Below are positions 47,545-59,080 of a DNA stretch of 64,000 nt, in pieces (within the stretch, counting starts at the first letter, position 1; each line of letters starts with the position of its first letter). The notes beneath the pieces are model-generated. The model was not told where the DNA came from. It saw nothing but the letters and a program-made list of their open reading frames with translations, and did not search any database. Position numbers and translations under genes: made by a program. Source of the DNA: Lolium rigidum (Eukaryota > Streptophyta > Magnoliopsida > Poales > Poaceae); the NCBI RefSeq assembly GCF_022539505.1, contig NC_061508.1:30312256-30376255 (forward strand), written 5' to 3'.

Positions 47545-48573
47545 ATGCCGTTTTCCTGCTTCGCCACCGGCCGCAGCGACTCCTCCCCGGCCAAGGCCTC
47601 GTCGGCGACGTCCGTCTACTGGACGCACCTCGGCGCTATATCCCTCACGTGGTCCCGCTCCGCGCTGGGCCTCGTCCTGGCCGCCGACGTCAGCCTCGCC
47701 GGAGCCGAGGCGCCCGCGCGCTTCGTGCTCCTGCCGTGGCTCCCGTGGCGCCGGCGTGGGTCCAAGCGCTTCTCCACCGCGTCCGGCCACTCCGTCGCGT
47801 TCGCATGGGACCTGTCGCGCGCCCGTCTCGCGCCGCGCCGGCCGGAGCCGCTGTCCGGGTACTCCGTGCACGTGACGGTCGACGGGGAGCTCGCTCTGGC
47901 CGCGGGCGACCTCGCGCCGTATTCGTCTCCGGCGGCGTCCGCTGGCACCCTCCTCTCCCGCCGCGAGGACCCCGTCACCGCCGGAGAGTACACGACCTCC
48001 GTGACCGTCGCGGGCGAGGAGCACGAGGTGTCGGTCGGCGTGGAGGAGGCGGCCATGTGGGTCGCCGTCGACGGCGAGAGAGCGCTCCAGGTGCGTCGCC
48101 TGCGGTGGAAGTTCCGCGGCAGCGAGAGGCTGGACCTCCCGCGCTGCGGCAGCGCGGTACGCGTCACGTGGGACCTCCACGGCTGGCTCTTCCGCCCAGA
48201 CGCCGCCGCCGTCTTCATCCTCCGGTTCGACGCCGACGGCGCGTACCCCATGGTGGAGGACATGGAGGAAGACGCCGGCATGCACACCCTTAAGCAGAGT
48301 TCTTTCAGATTCAGGGGCCACCAAGCCACGGGCGGCGGCGAGAGCCGGGGCAGCAGTGGCGACAGGGGATCATGGAGGCGGAGTCCGTTCAGGTCGGGCT
48401 CGGACTCGTCCCCGACGGTGTCGGTGGCGTCGACATCCGCGGCGTCGTCGTCGGCAGCCAGCGTCACGACAGTGGCTGTGTGGGCCGCCGCGGAGGAGAC
48501 CGCGCTGCAGGGCGGCGACCACGGGTTCTCTCTCATAATCTACCTCTGGAAGAAAAAGAAGAGGTCACGGTGA
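47545..48573 (+). CDS. DUF868 family protein
   Basis: Single-exon protein of 342 aa from the ATG at 47545 (MPFSCFATG; the frame is open from 47521, but the family usually starts near a CF motif). The plant-specific DUF868 domain spans almost the whole chain: TSVYWTHLGAISLTWSRSAL, RFVLLPWLPWRRRGSKRFST, VAFAWDLSRARL, PEPLSGYSVHVTVDGE, LLSRREDPVTAGEYTTS, LQVRRLRWKFRGSERLDLP, RVTWDLHGWLF and a VFILRFDADG end. The tail (from ~255) is Ser/Gly-rich with a basic end (KKKKRSR). No biochemical function is established for the family. High GC and strong codon bias fit a grass single-exon gene. No lesion seen. Confidence 0.88.
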   Translation: MPFSCFATGRSDSSPAKASSATSVYWTHLGAISLTWSRSALGLVLAADVSLAGAEAPARFVLLPWLPWRRRGSKRFSTASGHSVAFAWDLSRARLAPRRPEPLSGYSVHVTVDGELALAAGDLAPYSSPAASAGTLLSRREDPVTAGEYTTSVTVAGEEHEVSVGVEEAAMWVAVDGERALQVRRLRWKFRGSERLDLPRCGSAVRVTWDLHGWLFRPDAAAVFILRFDADGAYPMVEDMEEDAGMHTLKQSSFRFRGHQATGGGESRGSSGDRGSWRRSPFRSGSDSSPTVSVASTSAASSSAASVTTVAVWAAAEETALQGGDHGFSLIIYLWKKKKRSR

Positions 48574-51101
48574 TGCATTCAGCATGGTAATTTCGGCGCT
48601 AGCTGCATTGCTTTGGATTGTAGGAACATGTCTTGATTGAGAGAACTCATGCTTGCTGCGTGCACGTTAATGTCATTTTTTGGGGTTCTTTGCCGCCATA
48701 GATGGATGCAAAAAAACAAGTTAGAGTTCAATTCTGGCCGTGTTCGTTTTAAATTTAGAGAATTGTTGATCCGTAGTTGAAGGGCAGTGAGATCAGCTAA
48801 GATGGTCATGAGAGATCGTTAAGTTACTCTCTCTCGCCAAAAATGCAAACTATTGCACAAAATAAACTCTAGACGAAACCATTTCTGCGTCTGTCACTTA
48901 TGTACATGGTAGCGCCGAGCCCAGCCATCGATACGATAGCGCTGCTGTTCAGAGCGATACCCTTGATACGCTAGCGCCAATGTCCAGTCCACTATGCTCA
49001 CCGAGGTTCCAGTGAATATATTAGACGAAATTTGCCAAGTCAAAGACCTACCCTCTAAAACATAGAAATTCAAAGTGTTGTAACTTTTGATCATCAAATA
49101 CTATTGACATGTGTCTACTTTCTTCGGGTTACAAATTAAATTATATTTCCAATACAACTGGTCCGTCATGATGATTGGAATTTGCTCATGTTGGTTTTTC
49201 GTGGTCAAATAAATTGTTTGTCTTACTTAGAATTCACATTTTACTCTCCCCCATTTGTCTCGCTTACGGTTCACACCAGATGTCAACTCCCATGGTGATG
49301 GATTTCTATGGTCGTGGTAGCTCATAGACGACGTGAAAGTGCAGCAGAGGAACTTCGAGCACTCAAATCTACATTCCTGATGTTGGTGCCTCTGTTTATG
49401 GACTTAGTACTTGTGCGGTGATAAATCATGTACTCCAATATAAACTCCTAAATTGGTGCAGTAGTCGTTTGCTCGTTAGGCAGGTGAAAATTGAGAGTAA
49501 CTGGTCGTTTTGTTGATGGCTTTTCATGGTCAAATAAGCCAACATAAGCAAATAATTCATAGAATATTTCTAGTTGTCCAACCATCATGGTGTTAGTGGT
49601 ATTGGAAAGATAATTTTTTTCAACCCACGTGAAAAAGAAGGATGTCAATTGAATTCGCAAATCAAAAATTACGAAAGTTTCAAGTTCTACTTCTAAGGAA
49701 GCACCATAGACTAAGAAACTGGCCTTTTTAACTTGGAAAATTCCATCAATCCGAGGCTAATATATTCTCTGAAACCTTGTTGAGAGTCCTAGACAACAGC
49801 TTACCGGATAACGACGTTACCGTGTTGTTTCATGGGCCCATGTGTGCACACTTCACATTGTCTCACAACTCGGGGCTAGAGTAGCCCCGGTGACATGCGC
49901 AACTTGAAAGGTTATTTTTTTAAAATAGTTTGACCAAAAAATCATTATTTTGAATTGTTTTGGCAAAGGGTTAAATTTGAGATTGCAATCCTTTTTCTTT
50001 GCCCAGCGCAAAATCGATGTAAAAAAAAATCATACAAAACCAAGTAACATTTCTTTTAAAGTGTAGTTGCACTTTTGTCAGATGACTCTAGTTGACTGAG
50101 AGTTAAGATGGGGATAGGGTCAGTAAGTTATGCCAAATATGCGATCAACTTGAGTGCAGTACGGTGAGCACCTGGGAAGCTAATACCGGGGAGAATTTTC
50201 TTGGTCCGGGCAGGGCTCGATCAATGAGATTTTCAAGCGAATACTTGAGCGCGACGTGGAAGCGAGTGACGCTCGCTCAAACATATCTGATCTGACCTTG
50301 TGCAGTTTGACCCGACAGGCCGACAGAGCAGTGTAAACGCACGAGGCGGCCACTCTACTAGTACTGGTCGTAAGTGCGGTGTCAACGTCGCTGACCAAGT
50401 CATCATTCAATGGGATGACCTACGCCCAGGTCGTTGCGTTGCACCGTGAGAGTGAGCCCCGTCTTCTCTTCGCGCGGGCCAGCGACCTGCTTGGGCCGAG
50501 GCTGCTATAAAGTTGGGCCGTGCCTCTTATCTTGTTCCTCGCTCGCGAGCGGCCTGTAGCCAAACCCTATTTTCCGCCCATTAGCGCGAGCTATTAAGCA
50601 CCACCCGCCCGCGCGCGCGCGCTATCTGGGCCGGCCCATTAGGCGTTTGTCCATTAATCACGGTACTCCACGTTTTAGGTTTTTTTTTCTGCTTTTCCTT
50701 TGGTTTTTCTTGTTAGGTCTATGCTATCGGTTTTCTATCGTTTGTTTGGTTTTTGCCTGGTTTGGCCGGTCGGCTTTGTATAAACCTTTTAAATTTTGAA
50801 TAATTTTTAAGTTTGAACACTTTTCTTTATTCAACATTTTTAATCGAAATATTTTTTATCTGATCAATTTTTCGAATTCAAACATTTTTAGATTTGTTTT
50901 TTAAATTTGAGAAAAATATTTAATTTTAAAAATATATACGTTTTTTTAATGTGAACAATTTTTACATTTGATTATTTTTATCTGTTTTTATAAATTTGAA
51001 CATTTTTCAAATTCAAACATTTTTAGATTTAGATATTTTTATGTTTGAACTTTTTTAGATTTACACTTTTCTCATTCTGAAACAGAAAAATAAATAAATA
51101 G
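48574..51101. other. Intergenic DNA
   Basis: No convincing gene. Holds the DUF868 3' UTR, a degenerate inverted pair (~49090-49210 versus ~49505-49645), a GC-rich island (~50430-50650) and the second copy of the AT-rich repeat described at 45290-45745 (~50590-51095). Confidence 0.5.
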
Positions 51102-51103
51102 TA

Positions 51104-51227
51104 CTGCCACTGTTCGTATAAGGATGTCATAAGTTTGTTTAAATCTAGATGTATCCAGACACTTTTTAGTAAATAGATAAATTCTAATTTAGACAAATCT
51201 CCGACATTTTTTTACGGACAGATGAAG
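51104..51227. mobile_element. Stowaway-type MITE (124 bp)
   Basis: Flanked by TA on each side (51102-51103 and 51228-51229). Ends CTGCCACTGTTCGTATAAGGATGT and ACATTTTTTTACGGACAGATGAAG are degraded Stowaway inverted repeats; internal GTTTAAATCTAGATGTATCCAGA is the usual core of this MITE group. Confidence 0.7.
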
Positions 51228-51483
51228 TACCGGTTGTTTCGGTTCGTCCCACGGACCATGAGGAAAAGCGCGTGAGCGGGATGTAGTTGCTCCCACACTG
51301 AAGCGAGGCTCCCTGGCCTGTGCCTACTACACGTTTTTTTCCTTTTGTTCTAGTAGGCAAATGGGCCAACCCAAAGACATGGAAGCTTACGCGTAGACGT
51401 GACATACTTTTCTTGCGAAAACAGATTGTAGTAAGATGTGCTCTGCATTGTCTTCCTCATGTAGGCAAAGATAACAGCTACTA

Positions 51484-51605
51484 ACATCCGTCTATAAAAG
51501 GATGTCTTAACTTAGGAAAAATTTGAATGTATCTAGATACTAAAATGGGTCTAGATACATTTAAATTTTGACAAAATTGAGACATCTATTTATAGACGGA
51601 GGGAG
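51484..51605. mobile_element. Stowaway-type MITE (122 bp)
   Basis: TA at 51482-51483 and 51606-51607. CATCCGTCTATAAAAGGATGTC at the left pairs with GACATCTATTTATAGACGGA at the right, followed by GGGAG. Internal arms with ATGTATCTAGATAC/TCTAGATACATT make most of the element self-complementary. Confidence 0.85.
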
Positions 51606-51955
51606 TAAAAAATGATCCTGTAGTGTACGCCTAGCTCTCCTGTTGGACGCCCCACGAATATTTGAATAACTCAACCGACCTTCTTGTAACCGATACTTGT
51701 AATAATATACATGTAGCAAAGCATGATGGGTCTAATCTAGATACATCGTGTGTACCAGTCTCATCCCTCGATATTTTCACTTGGCGTAGCTCCAACCTCC
51801 GTCAAGGTGTCTTCTTGGTTATGGCTTTGGCAATACTCAGGAAGAAAAAGAAGGTGGTTTCATACTAGCGTGTATCGTATGTTCGTGTCTATTAACTTAT
51901 CCTTAAATCAATGAAAATAACAAATCTTTTGCCTTATTTTTAAAAAGTATATATG

Positions 51956-54640
51956 TTTTTTTGAAACGGGGGCAAAAGTTTTGCCCCAATCTATTGAATA
52001 AGAAGTAGCAATTTTACATGAAAGTACATGCGAACGAATTACAAGGAATTACTCTCCTGGCATCATTCCGCCCAACATTTTGGCACCCGCTACAACATCT
52101 TAGCAATCCAAGCATTCTGGTCAAGAGATTGCGCCACCTTCCAATTCTTCCGCTTGGAGCTCTCGTAAATCTAAGGTTCAACATCTATGGGTTTTTTCCG
52201 TCAAGCCAAGGCGCATGCTAAAAAGGAGTTTTCTTCCCAACCCCTAGAGTGATGTTAGTGGCGTCATAAAACAAATCAATATCCTTTTCGGTGCACGGAT
52301 TACCAGAGCCAATCCAAATCTTGGTGGGGTCCTTCCATTCAAACCAAGGTCACTGTAGCCGAAACGCCGCCATGAATTTTCCCATGTGGAGCACCCCCAA
52401 ACCGCCATATTTCTTTAGGCGGCATACCAACTCCCAATGACCTTGCACTTGGCCCTGGTTGTAGTATCCTTGACGGACCAAAGGAACACCCTCTCGATCT
52501 TGTTGATGAATTTCATGGTGCCCGGAGGCATGGCAAGGGGAGTGAGGTAGTAGATAGCTTGGGAAGCAATGGCCGATTGCGGTCCTTTCGGACGTGGTGA
52601 TGGGATTCCGTTCCATGTTGGGAGCTTTCCGGCACATTTATCCTCAAGGTGTTGGGAATCCCTTCTTTTCAAGCACCAAACCGTAAGTGGAAGCCCAAGA
52701 TATCTCATCGGAAAAGTGGTATGGGTGGCCGGCATATCCTCAAGGATGGCATCAAGGTCCAAAGCCTCACCACGTATTGGAGCCACGCCATTCTTTTGGA
52801 ATTTGGTGCAAAGGCCGGTCGCATCACCGAAATTTCCAAGAATAACCGCCAAGTTTTGGATATCCTCCTTAATAGGAGCCACGAAAATGGCCACATCATC
52901 CGCATAGAGGGACGTCCTCAAGATAGCTCCCCACCCGCGGGGCTTGTGAAGGAGCCCTAACGCAGTGGCCTTCTCAAGGATTTGGGCTAGCGGGTCTATG
53001 GCGAGCACGAACAAGAGTGGAGATAGTGGGTCACCTTGTCTCAAACCCCGTTCGGGCCGGATAGGGTGCCCGGCCACCCCATTTAGGAGGACGCTCAAAG
53101 AGGAGGTGGTGAGGAGGGCCACAATCCAATTACGGAACCTACTCAGAAAGCCCCTCTTTTTAAGGAGGTCCACAATGTAATCCCACCGAACGTTGTCATA
53201 GGCCTTGCGAATGTCGAGTTTAAAAAGAAGCGCCGGTGTCTTGCTCTTGTGTAGCCTAGTGGCCAGGTTCTTGACATAGAGAAAGTTGTCGTGAATGCTC
53301 CTCTTTTTAATGAAAGACCTTTGTGCATTAGAGACAAGGCTATACATGTATGGCCCAAGTCTAATGGATAGCATCTTGGTAATGATCTTCACAATGGCAT
53401 GAATCAAGCTAATAGGCCGGTAGTCAACAATCTCCTCGGCGCCCTCTTTCTTAGGTAACAACACAATGTTGTCGGAGTTGAGACAATGAAAGTTTTCCAC
53501 ATGAAGGTCCCCAAAAAGGTGCACTACCTCCATGACGTCAACCTTGATAATATCCCAACACTTCTTGAAAAAGGCTCCGGTGAAGCTGTCCGGACCCGGG
53601 GACTTGTCACTAGGCATAAGGTTTATGGCGTTGCGCACCTCCTCCTCGGAGGAAGGGTCACCAAGGCTTTGTAAACCCGGGTCCTCAAAGAGAAGCTCGT
53701 CCCAATTAAGATCACAATTTCTAGGCCCCCCTCTCCCAATAGCCGCATGGAAATGGTTGTAAGCAATATCCTCTTTGACCTCATGCTCGGTAACCCAACC
53801 ATTGTTGTGCTTCAACCTATGGATATGATTCTTTATCCTCTTAGCATTGACCTTCATGTGGAAGAATATTGTGTTGGCATCTCATTCCTTGATGTTGGCA
53901 ATGCGGGCACATTGTCTCTTGCGGGCTCTCTCAACCACCGCCAACGCGACTACCTTCTTTTTTTTAGCTTGGCCCGGACGTCCAACTCGCCATCGGACGT
54001 TGGCGCACCTCTTGGGCCATATCGAAGTGAAGAATCACAAGAAGAGCCGCATGCATCGTGACCTTGGTGTTAGAGAACAAACGGCGTCCCCACTTGGAAA
54101 GAATTTTTGCGGTATGCTTTAGCTTATGGAAAAGCCTTTGACAGGGCTCAACATGTGGGGTCGAAGCGTTCCAAGCATGTTGGACCATCTCATTGCAGCC
54201 AGGCAACCGCACCCAAAAAATTTCGAACTTGAGGCTTCTTGGTCTCCTAGGGCCACTATCGTCCGCGAGCAACAAAGGGCAATGATCCAAGAGGGACGAA
54301 GAAAGAGTGTGAAGGACGTGGGTGTCGAAACGTAGATCCCAATCGGAGTTGCAGAAAAAGCGTCAAGCTTGTAAAGAGTGGGGTTTGCCTGTCCATTGAA
54401 CCAAGTGAAGCGCCGATTTTGAAGGTGGATCTCATGTAGTTCGCAAGTCTGTAAGGCGGCGCGAAAGCGGTTGATGCGAGATCGGTTGGCATTTGGCTTG
54501 TTTTTGTCGCACGATCCGGCATATCTGGTTGAAGTCTCCCAGAGAAAACTAACGGACACCTTGCGACGGCTTTTGAGCAACTAGCTCGGAGAAGAAGTGG
54601 TTCTTACGGTTAGATGAAACTCCGGTGATCTTGTCGACGC
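51956..54640 (-). mobile_element. 5'-truncated L1-type LINE
   Basis: Minus-strand non-LTR retrotransposon. The A-tail appears as the T run at 51956-51962, preceded in element orientation by the 3' UTR ending GGGGCAAAACTTTTGCCCCC. The RT frame is intact over 53857-52415, and a degraded endonuclease tail is at ~54580-54119. ORF1 and the N-terminal endonuclease are missing. An 8-bp candidate TSD, TATATATG, occurs at 51948-51955 and 54641-54648; it is low complexity, so the outer limits are tentative. Confidence 0.8.
52415..53857 (-). pseudogene. LINE ORF2 reverse transcriptase, truncated
   Basis: 480-residue open frame within a longer decayed ORF2. RT motifs in order: LMPSDKSPGPDSFTGAFFKK, ADYRPISLIH-type VDYRPISLIHAIVKIITKML, NAQRSFIKKRSIHDNFLYVK, ALLFKLDIRKAYDNVRWDYI, GLRQGDPLSPLLFVLAIDPL and the catalytic YADD in RTSLYADDVAIFV. 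The zinc-finger C-terminus is lost through a frameshift near 52415; the downstream fragment is still readable at 52637-52350. Endonuclease sequence lies upstream in other frames (54580-54119). L1-type by motif order; non-functional. Confidence 0.88.
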
Positions 54641-54648
54641 TATATATG

Positions 54649-56014
54649 TTGGTGTCCGCTAGATGGTGCTATCACCGTCTCCTTTTGAGCTAGGGTAGGG
54701 TAGCTTCCCAAGGCGCGCGCGAAAGCGACGCCATTTCTTCTTTGCCGAGCTACAGTAGTCGGGTACACGTCGGCGGCGACTCGCCCCGAATCATTGCCGC
54801 GCCGGAGTTAGTTGGGGTGCATCACTAGAGCCGGTGAGGCGTGGATGCAGCCCCACCCGCCGCCAAAAGGAGGGCCGTGCACGTCGCGTGGACGAATGAT
54901 AATTTTCGACTTGCACCAAACATCTCGCCCCCAATGAATGAATGAATGAATGAAATGATTCCAGCGGCCGGCAAGGAGACAAGCGGGAAAAGGCTGGGCG
55001 TACGACGCCCATCCTCTACTACCCCCTCAGCTCCAGGGTCAGTCAGTACTCAGTACTCGTTTTCCTGTAGCCGAAAGGTGTCGCCGCGCGCCACATTCCG
55101 TGCACCGGCGGAAGGAACCCAGCCAGCCGGCGCCGGAGGAAAAACAGGCCACATGCGTTTGCGTTGCGCGGATCGATCGGACCGGGGTCGAGACGGAAGA
55201 TCCTTGCTGAATTTCGATATGCGTGTCAGTAGGTCTTCAGCTCCGGGTCGTCGCCGGTGGCTAACTCTGGACCTCCGCCACCGACGAGCCTGTCCACGGC
55301 GAGTGGAGCACCCAGCACACGCAACAAGTACACTTCCCTGTAAACTATGATCGACCTTTCTTGACAGGTCCTGCAACCAAAACGACAGCTGACGCAGAGA
55401 CAAGGAAGACGCAGAGTCGCAGAGTAATCATCCCTCCACACTCCCAATCAGCAAGTACACTGTACAGACATGAGGAATTCTCTACGCCAGCAAAAGCATA
55501 TCGATGACCAACTTTGGCATTGATGTGCTTTGCTGGTACTACAGCTTTACCTAGTTAAATCCCAAGAAAACTTCAGCTGTACTAGTTGTTAAACCCAAAG
55601 AAAGGGCGAAAGGAAGAAAGAATATATTCCGCTCCGCTCTATTCGATGGATCGCCGAAAAAGAATTGGATCTAGTCTAGTATAGACTGTATAGTATGCCA
55701 CACAACACTAACGGGCAATCGGCGTCGTTAATCACAACGTAAATGTAGCGACCAAAATTCATGGCTCCAGACAGTGACCCGGCCTCTTTAGAGCCGGAAA
55801 GAATCTAGTCGTAGTTTACAGCGGAAATTATGTGCCTAATGAACCGCAATTACTGGTAATCTTGAATTGTAGTGATGGTATACTAGCAGGCAGAGCACAA
55901 ATCTTAATCTCGAGTACTATGCACAAAAAATCTGATAAAAAACTGTAAACAAAAAGGAAGAAGAAGAAGAAGATGTGGTGTGAGCTGTAAAAAGAAAAAG
56001 GAGGAATGGCGCCG
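54649..56014. other. Intergenic DNA with short microsatellite
   Basis: (AATG)n repeat at ~54933-54953. ORFs around 54946-55447 on both strands have no domain. The stretch 55450-56014 likely includes the 3' UTR of the PPPDE gene. Nothing else supported. Confidence 0.45.
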
Positions 56015-56800
56015 TTACGTGGAGGCCACCAACGGCGTTGGCGTCACCGTCATGGTCGGAGCCGGCGGCCGCGGCGTCGGTGGCTGTGGCAGGGCTGGGA
56101 CCGGGAGCGAGCTGGGCGTCACGTTCTTGCTCCCGCCGACGGAGAGGGAGCGGAAAAAGGTCTTGGGCCGCGCCGTCACGGCGCCATCCGCGGCGTGGCG
56201 CGCGGAGCGGCTCCTGACGCGGCCACCAGGCTCCCCCTTGCGCCGCACCTGCTGCTTGCCGCCGCCGCCGCCGCTGCTGGGGATGACGCAGGTGAAGACG
56301 ACCCCGATCTTGGCGAGCCGGTTGACCCAGCGCGGGATGCGGGCGCGGGCCACCAGGCGGCGGCACGCGGCGTCGCAGAAGTGGTTGCAGTTGCGGGACA
56401 CCAGGTTGTACGCGTCGCCGGGGAAGTCGGCGGCGAGCTCGGCCATGAGCGCGCGCACCCCGGCGCGGCTCAGCTCCGTGCTGCCCACCAGCACCGACTC
56501 CCGGAACGCGTACCCGGGGCACCGCCGCGGGGACACCTCGAAGATGCCGCTCCCGGCGCCCTCGTGCGCGCCGTACGCGTACTCCACGCCGTGGACCTGC
56601 ACGCCCGAGTGGTACACGCCCAGCCCCAGCCACCGGGCGTAGCCGTTGGCCGGGGTCACGTCGTAGACGTTCAGGAAGACCGGGGACGACGCGGAGGCGC
56701 CGTGCGGCGGTTGCGGTAGCCTCGGAGGCGGACGGGGCGTCGAGGTCGAGGCGGTGGAGCCGGCCGTGGAGGACGACCAGGAAGAGGACGAGGAGGCCAT
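56015..56800 (-). CDS. PPPDE / DeSI-like thiol isopeptidase
   Basis: 261-aa single-exon protein (ATG 56800-56798; the frame is open upstream to 57001, but that part is a basic, gene-unlike leader). The PPPDE (DUF862) fold occupies ~39-170: VFLNVYDVTPANGYARWLGL, GVYHSGVQVHGVEYAYG with catalytic His64, GIFEVSPRRCPGYAFRESVL, FPGDAYNLVSRNCNHFCDA with catalytic Cys138 and IPRWVNRLAKIGV. The family removes SUMO or ubiquitin through a Cys-His dyad; plant DeSI members act in the cytosol, nucleus or at membranes, and the substrate here is unknown. N-terminus (1-38) is Ser/Pro-rich; the C-terminal ~90 residues are basic then Pro-rich, likely disordered. TATA-like TTTATACACG on the minus strand near 57048-57057. 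Both catalytic residues present. Confidence 0.9.
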   Translation of the reverse strand: MASSSSSWSSSTAGSTASTSTPRPPPRLPQPPHGASASSPVFLNVYDVTPANGYARWLGLGVYHSGVQVHGVEYAYGAHEGAGSGIFEVSPRRCPGYAFRESVLVGSTELSRAGVRALMAELAADFPGDAYNLVSRNCNHFCDAACRRLVARARIPRWVNRLAKIGVVFTCVIPSSGGGGGKQQVRRKGEPGGRVRSRSARHAADGAVTARPKTFFRSLSVGGSKNVTPSSLPVPALPQPPTPRPPAPTMTVTPTPLVAST

Positions 56801-57204
56801 TACCTGGCTGGCGTCGGTGCGCTCGGCTACGTTACCTGGCGCCGCGCCGCGCCGCGCCGGCCGAGAGAGACAGACAGCTAGCTTGTTCTTGTTCGCCGCG
56901 CGGCGTTCGGCGCTGCGCGTTTTATGTTTTCTTTCTTGTTTTACTACTACCAGCTTGTCCGTGGCTCGCTTTTTGGTGCCATCGCACTTGCACTTTGGCA
57001 AACCTGGCCGTTGGCGATTCAGCCAAGAGTCGTCCTCGGCTATGCGTGTATAAACAAAATCTAGTAGGTCTGGTCATTTACACCTGTTACTAAAGGTCGT
57101 TTAAATTGCCCCATCGACTCTCAATAGCGGTGCAACTTAGCCCTGGACTAATAGAAAATATGGTTTTAGCTTATTTCAGATTTGCCTAGTCGCACACTAC
57201 CTTA

Positions 57205-58723
57205 GGACATCTCCAACCGGGCGACCGAAACGGACGCGCTGGGCCGTTCGTTTTGGGCCGTTTGGGTGGCCGAACGGACACCCGGACAGCGCCCCGCGTC
57301 CGCGTGTCCGTTTGGGTCGCACGCGGCGCCCAACGCGGCGACCCAAAGGGACGCCACGTGGTTCGTCTTCCTTGTGCGGCGCTGCGCCATGGCAGGCCTC
57401 GACGGGACAGCCATGGCGGGCGGTGGAACGCGCGGGAAAGTTCCCGCGCGCACCAAGGTTCCCGCGCGTGCGAAAACGCCATTGGCGCGCGCGCGCCCAA
57501 GTTTCCCGCCAGGCCGCCGGCTATAAAAGACGGCGGCGGTCACACAGCCCGCATCACCTTCCTCTCCCCCTCCACCTTCTCCGGCACCATGCCTCGCACC
57601 CTGCAGACCACGTGGGCCAAGCTCTCCCTCGCCGCCCGGGCCAGGTTCCCGCGGACGGAGGACGAGGAGCGCGCGGACTCGCGGTGGGTCACCGACGACG
57701 AGGCGCTCCGCGTCGCTGCCGAGGCGGCGGCAAAGAAGGCCGGCGACGCGGAGATGGCGGAGGCGGCGGCGGAGGGCTGGCACGAGGCCGCGGAGGAGGG
57801 TGCGACCGCCGCGGAGGAGCCCGTCTAAGAGGAGGACCTCGCGCTGGCGAACATCAACGCCGCCATCGAGGAGCGCCTCGCCGACCTCACGCGCGTGACC
57901 AAGGAGCACGAGGCCACCTGGCGGGCCGGCCGCCGTCGTTTAGGCGACCTCCTCGGCCAGAAGAACGAGCTGCTCGCTATGCGAGCAGCCCGTCACCTCA
58001 TCCAGATGCCCTCGCCCGAGCGGCGCGCCCAGGAGGACGCTGACTCGGCGGAGCGCGGCCGGCAAGAGCGCATGCGCCGGCGGCAGGAGAACCACGAGGC
58101 CCAGGCCGCCGGCCGCGTCCGCCTGGAGGCGCGCACCGCCGTGGAACGCGCCGCCCGCGAGAGCCGGGAGCCGTGCGGGAGGCGGATGATTCCGCCGCGC
58201 AGAGGCGGAGCGCGAGCGCGCCCGAGGTGCGCGGACGGAAGGAGGAGGATGAAGGCCTCCGCCGATGCCGCCGCCGCAGCCCGCCCGCGCCGCGGCCCGC
58301 GTCGCCGCCGCGCCACCCGGCCCCGTAAAGCCGGAGTGGAATCCTCACGCGTACAGGCCGCCCGCGTCGAGTGAAATCCACGGCCCCGACGGCGAGCCGG
58401 CGAGGAGTTGCCGGCTACGCCGCCGGCCCCGTACGTATTTAGGATAGAGTAGAAGTTAAAAAATTGTAATGACTCCTATTTAATAAAAATATTATCTATG
58501 CCTATGACACGCGGGCCAGGGACGGACATGGGGCGGACGCGAGCGACCAGCCTTTCGCGTCCGCGGCCACGCAAACCCGTCCAAGATTTGGGCCGGGTTT
58601 GCGTCGATCCGTCGCCGCGGGCATCCGTTTTAGGGATGGGTCCGCGCGCTGGGCCGGGTTTTTGTCCGTTTGGACCCATCCGGACGCGCGGGCGCGGGAT
58701 GGGTCGCCCGGTTGGAGATGCCC
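57205..58723 (+). mobile_element. 1.5-kb Harbinger-type TIR element carrying its own promoter and ORF
   Basis: 22-bp terminal inverted repeats (GGACATCTCCAACCGGGCGA.. and ..TCGCCCGGTTGGAGATGCCC) with one mismatch, flanked by TTA on both sides (57202-57204, 58724-58726), as expected for PIF/Harbinger. It contains a TATA box (CTATAAAAG, 57521-57529), an ORF (57589-58374) and an AT-rich 3' end with AATAAAA (~58480-58487), a complete transcription-unit layout without transposase or MYB-like protein motifs. Confidence 0.8.
57589..58374 (+). pseudogene. ORF inside the Harbinger-type element, one in-frame stop
   Basis: Starts MPRTLQTTWAKLSLAARARF about 60 nt after the TATA box. An in-frame TAA at 57826-57828 interrupts a frame that otherwise runs to 58374 (~261 codons). 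Content is Ala/Arg/Glu-rich and strongly helical: WVTDDEALRVAAEAAAKKAG, LANINAAIEERLADLTRVTK, MRRRQENHEAQAAGRVRLEA, a likely coiled coil, with a basic Arg-rich C-terminus that may be frame-shifted. No known domain recognised; it is neither a DDE transposase nor a clear MYB protein. It may be a captured host gene fragment or an element-specific protein. Confidence 0.55.
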
Positions 58724-58726
58724 TTA

Positions 58727-59080
58727 CAACTGAGAAAAAAATCGCTAAGGACCATTGTATTGCTTTGTGATTTACTCAAATCATGAGTTCCAACTAATAC
58801 AAAAATTCTTGTATAATTGGATTGCTCCGTGGGTTACAACTGAGATTAGATGACATTACATTACAAAGAATTAATTACCCTCATAAAATATGCTCCTCGT
58901 CTATGACGTTGTTTCTTCCGCTACCGCTAGGCTCCCTCTCTAAGGTAAAACGGGGTAACCCTACCTCTCCACTATCGCCAGCCCCTTCCCAGCTAGCCCT
59001 CCTTTACCCCACCCGCTGTCGGATAGGAGGTCGTCCGTCGGCGGACGGCAGTGACGGGAGCCCTTCGTTTTTCAATTTTC
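58727..59080. other. Intergenic DNA
   Basis: No gene, repeat ends or domain seen. Confidence 0.5.

Noticed and set aside
47407..48536. Minus-strand frames of ~305 codons opposite the DUF868 gene
   Set aside because: Shadows of a GC-rich coding exon; only the plus strand has DUF868 motifs.
55917..56719. Frames in other registers of the PPPDE gene
   Set aside because: Arg/Ala-rich shadow frames; the catalytic His and Cys motifs are only in 56800-56015.
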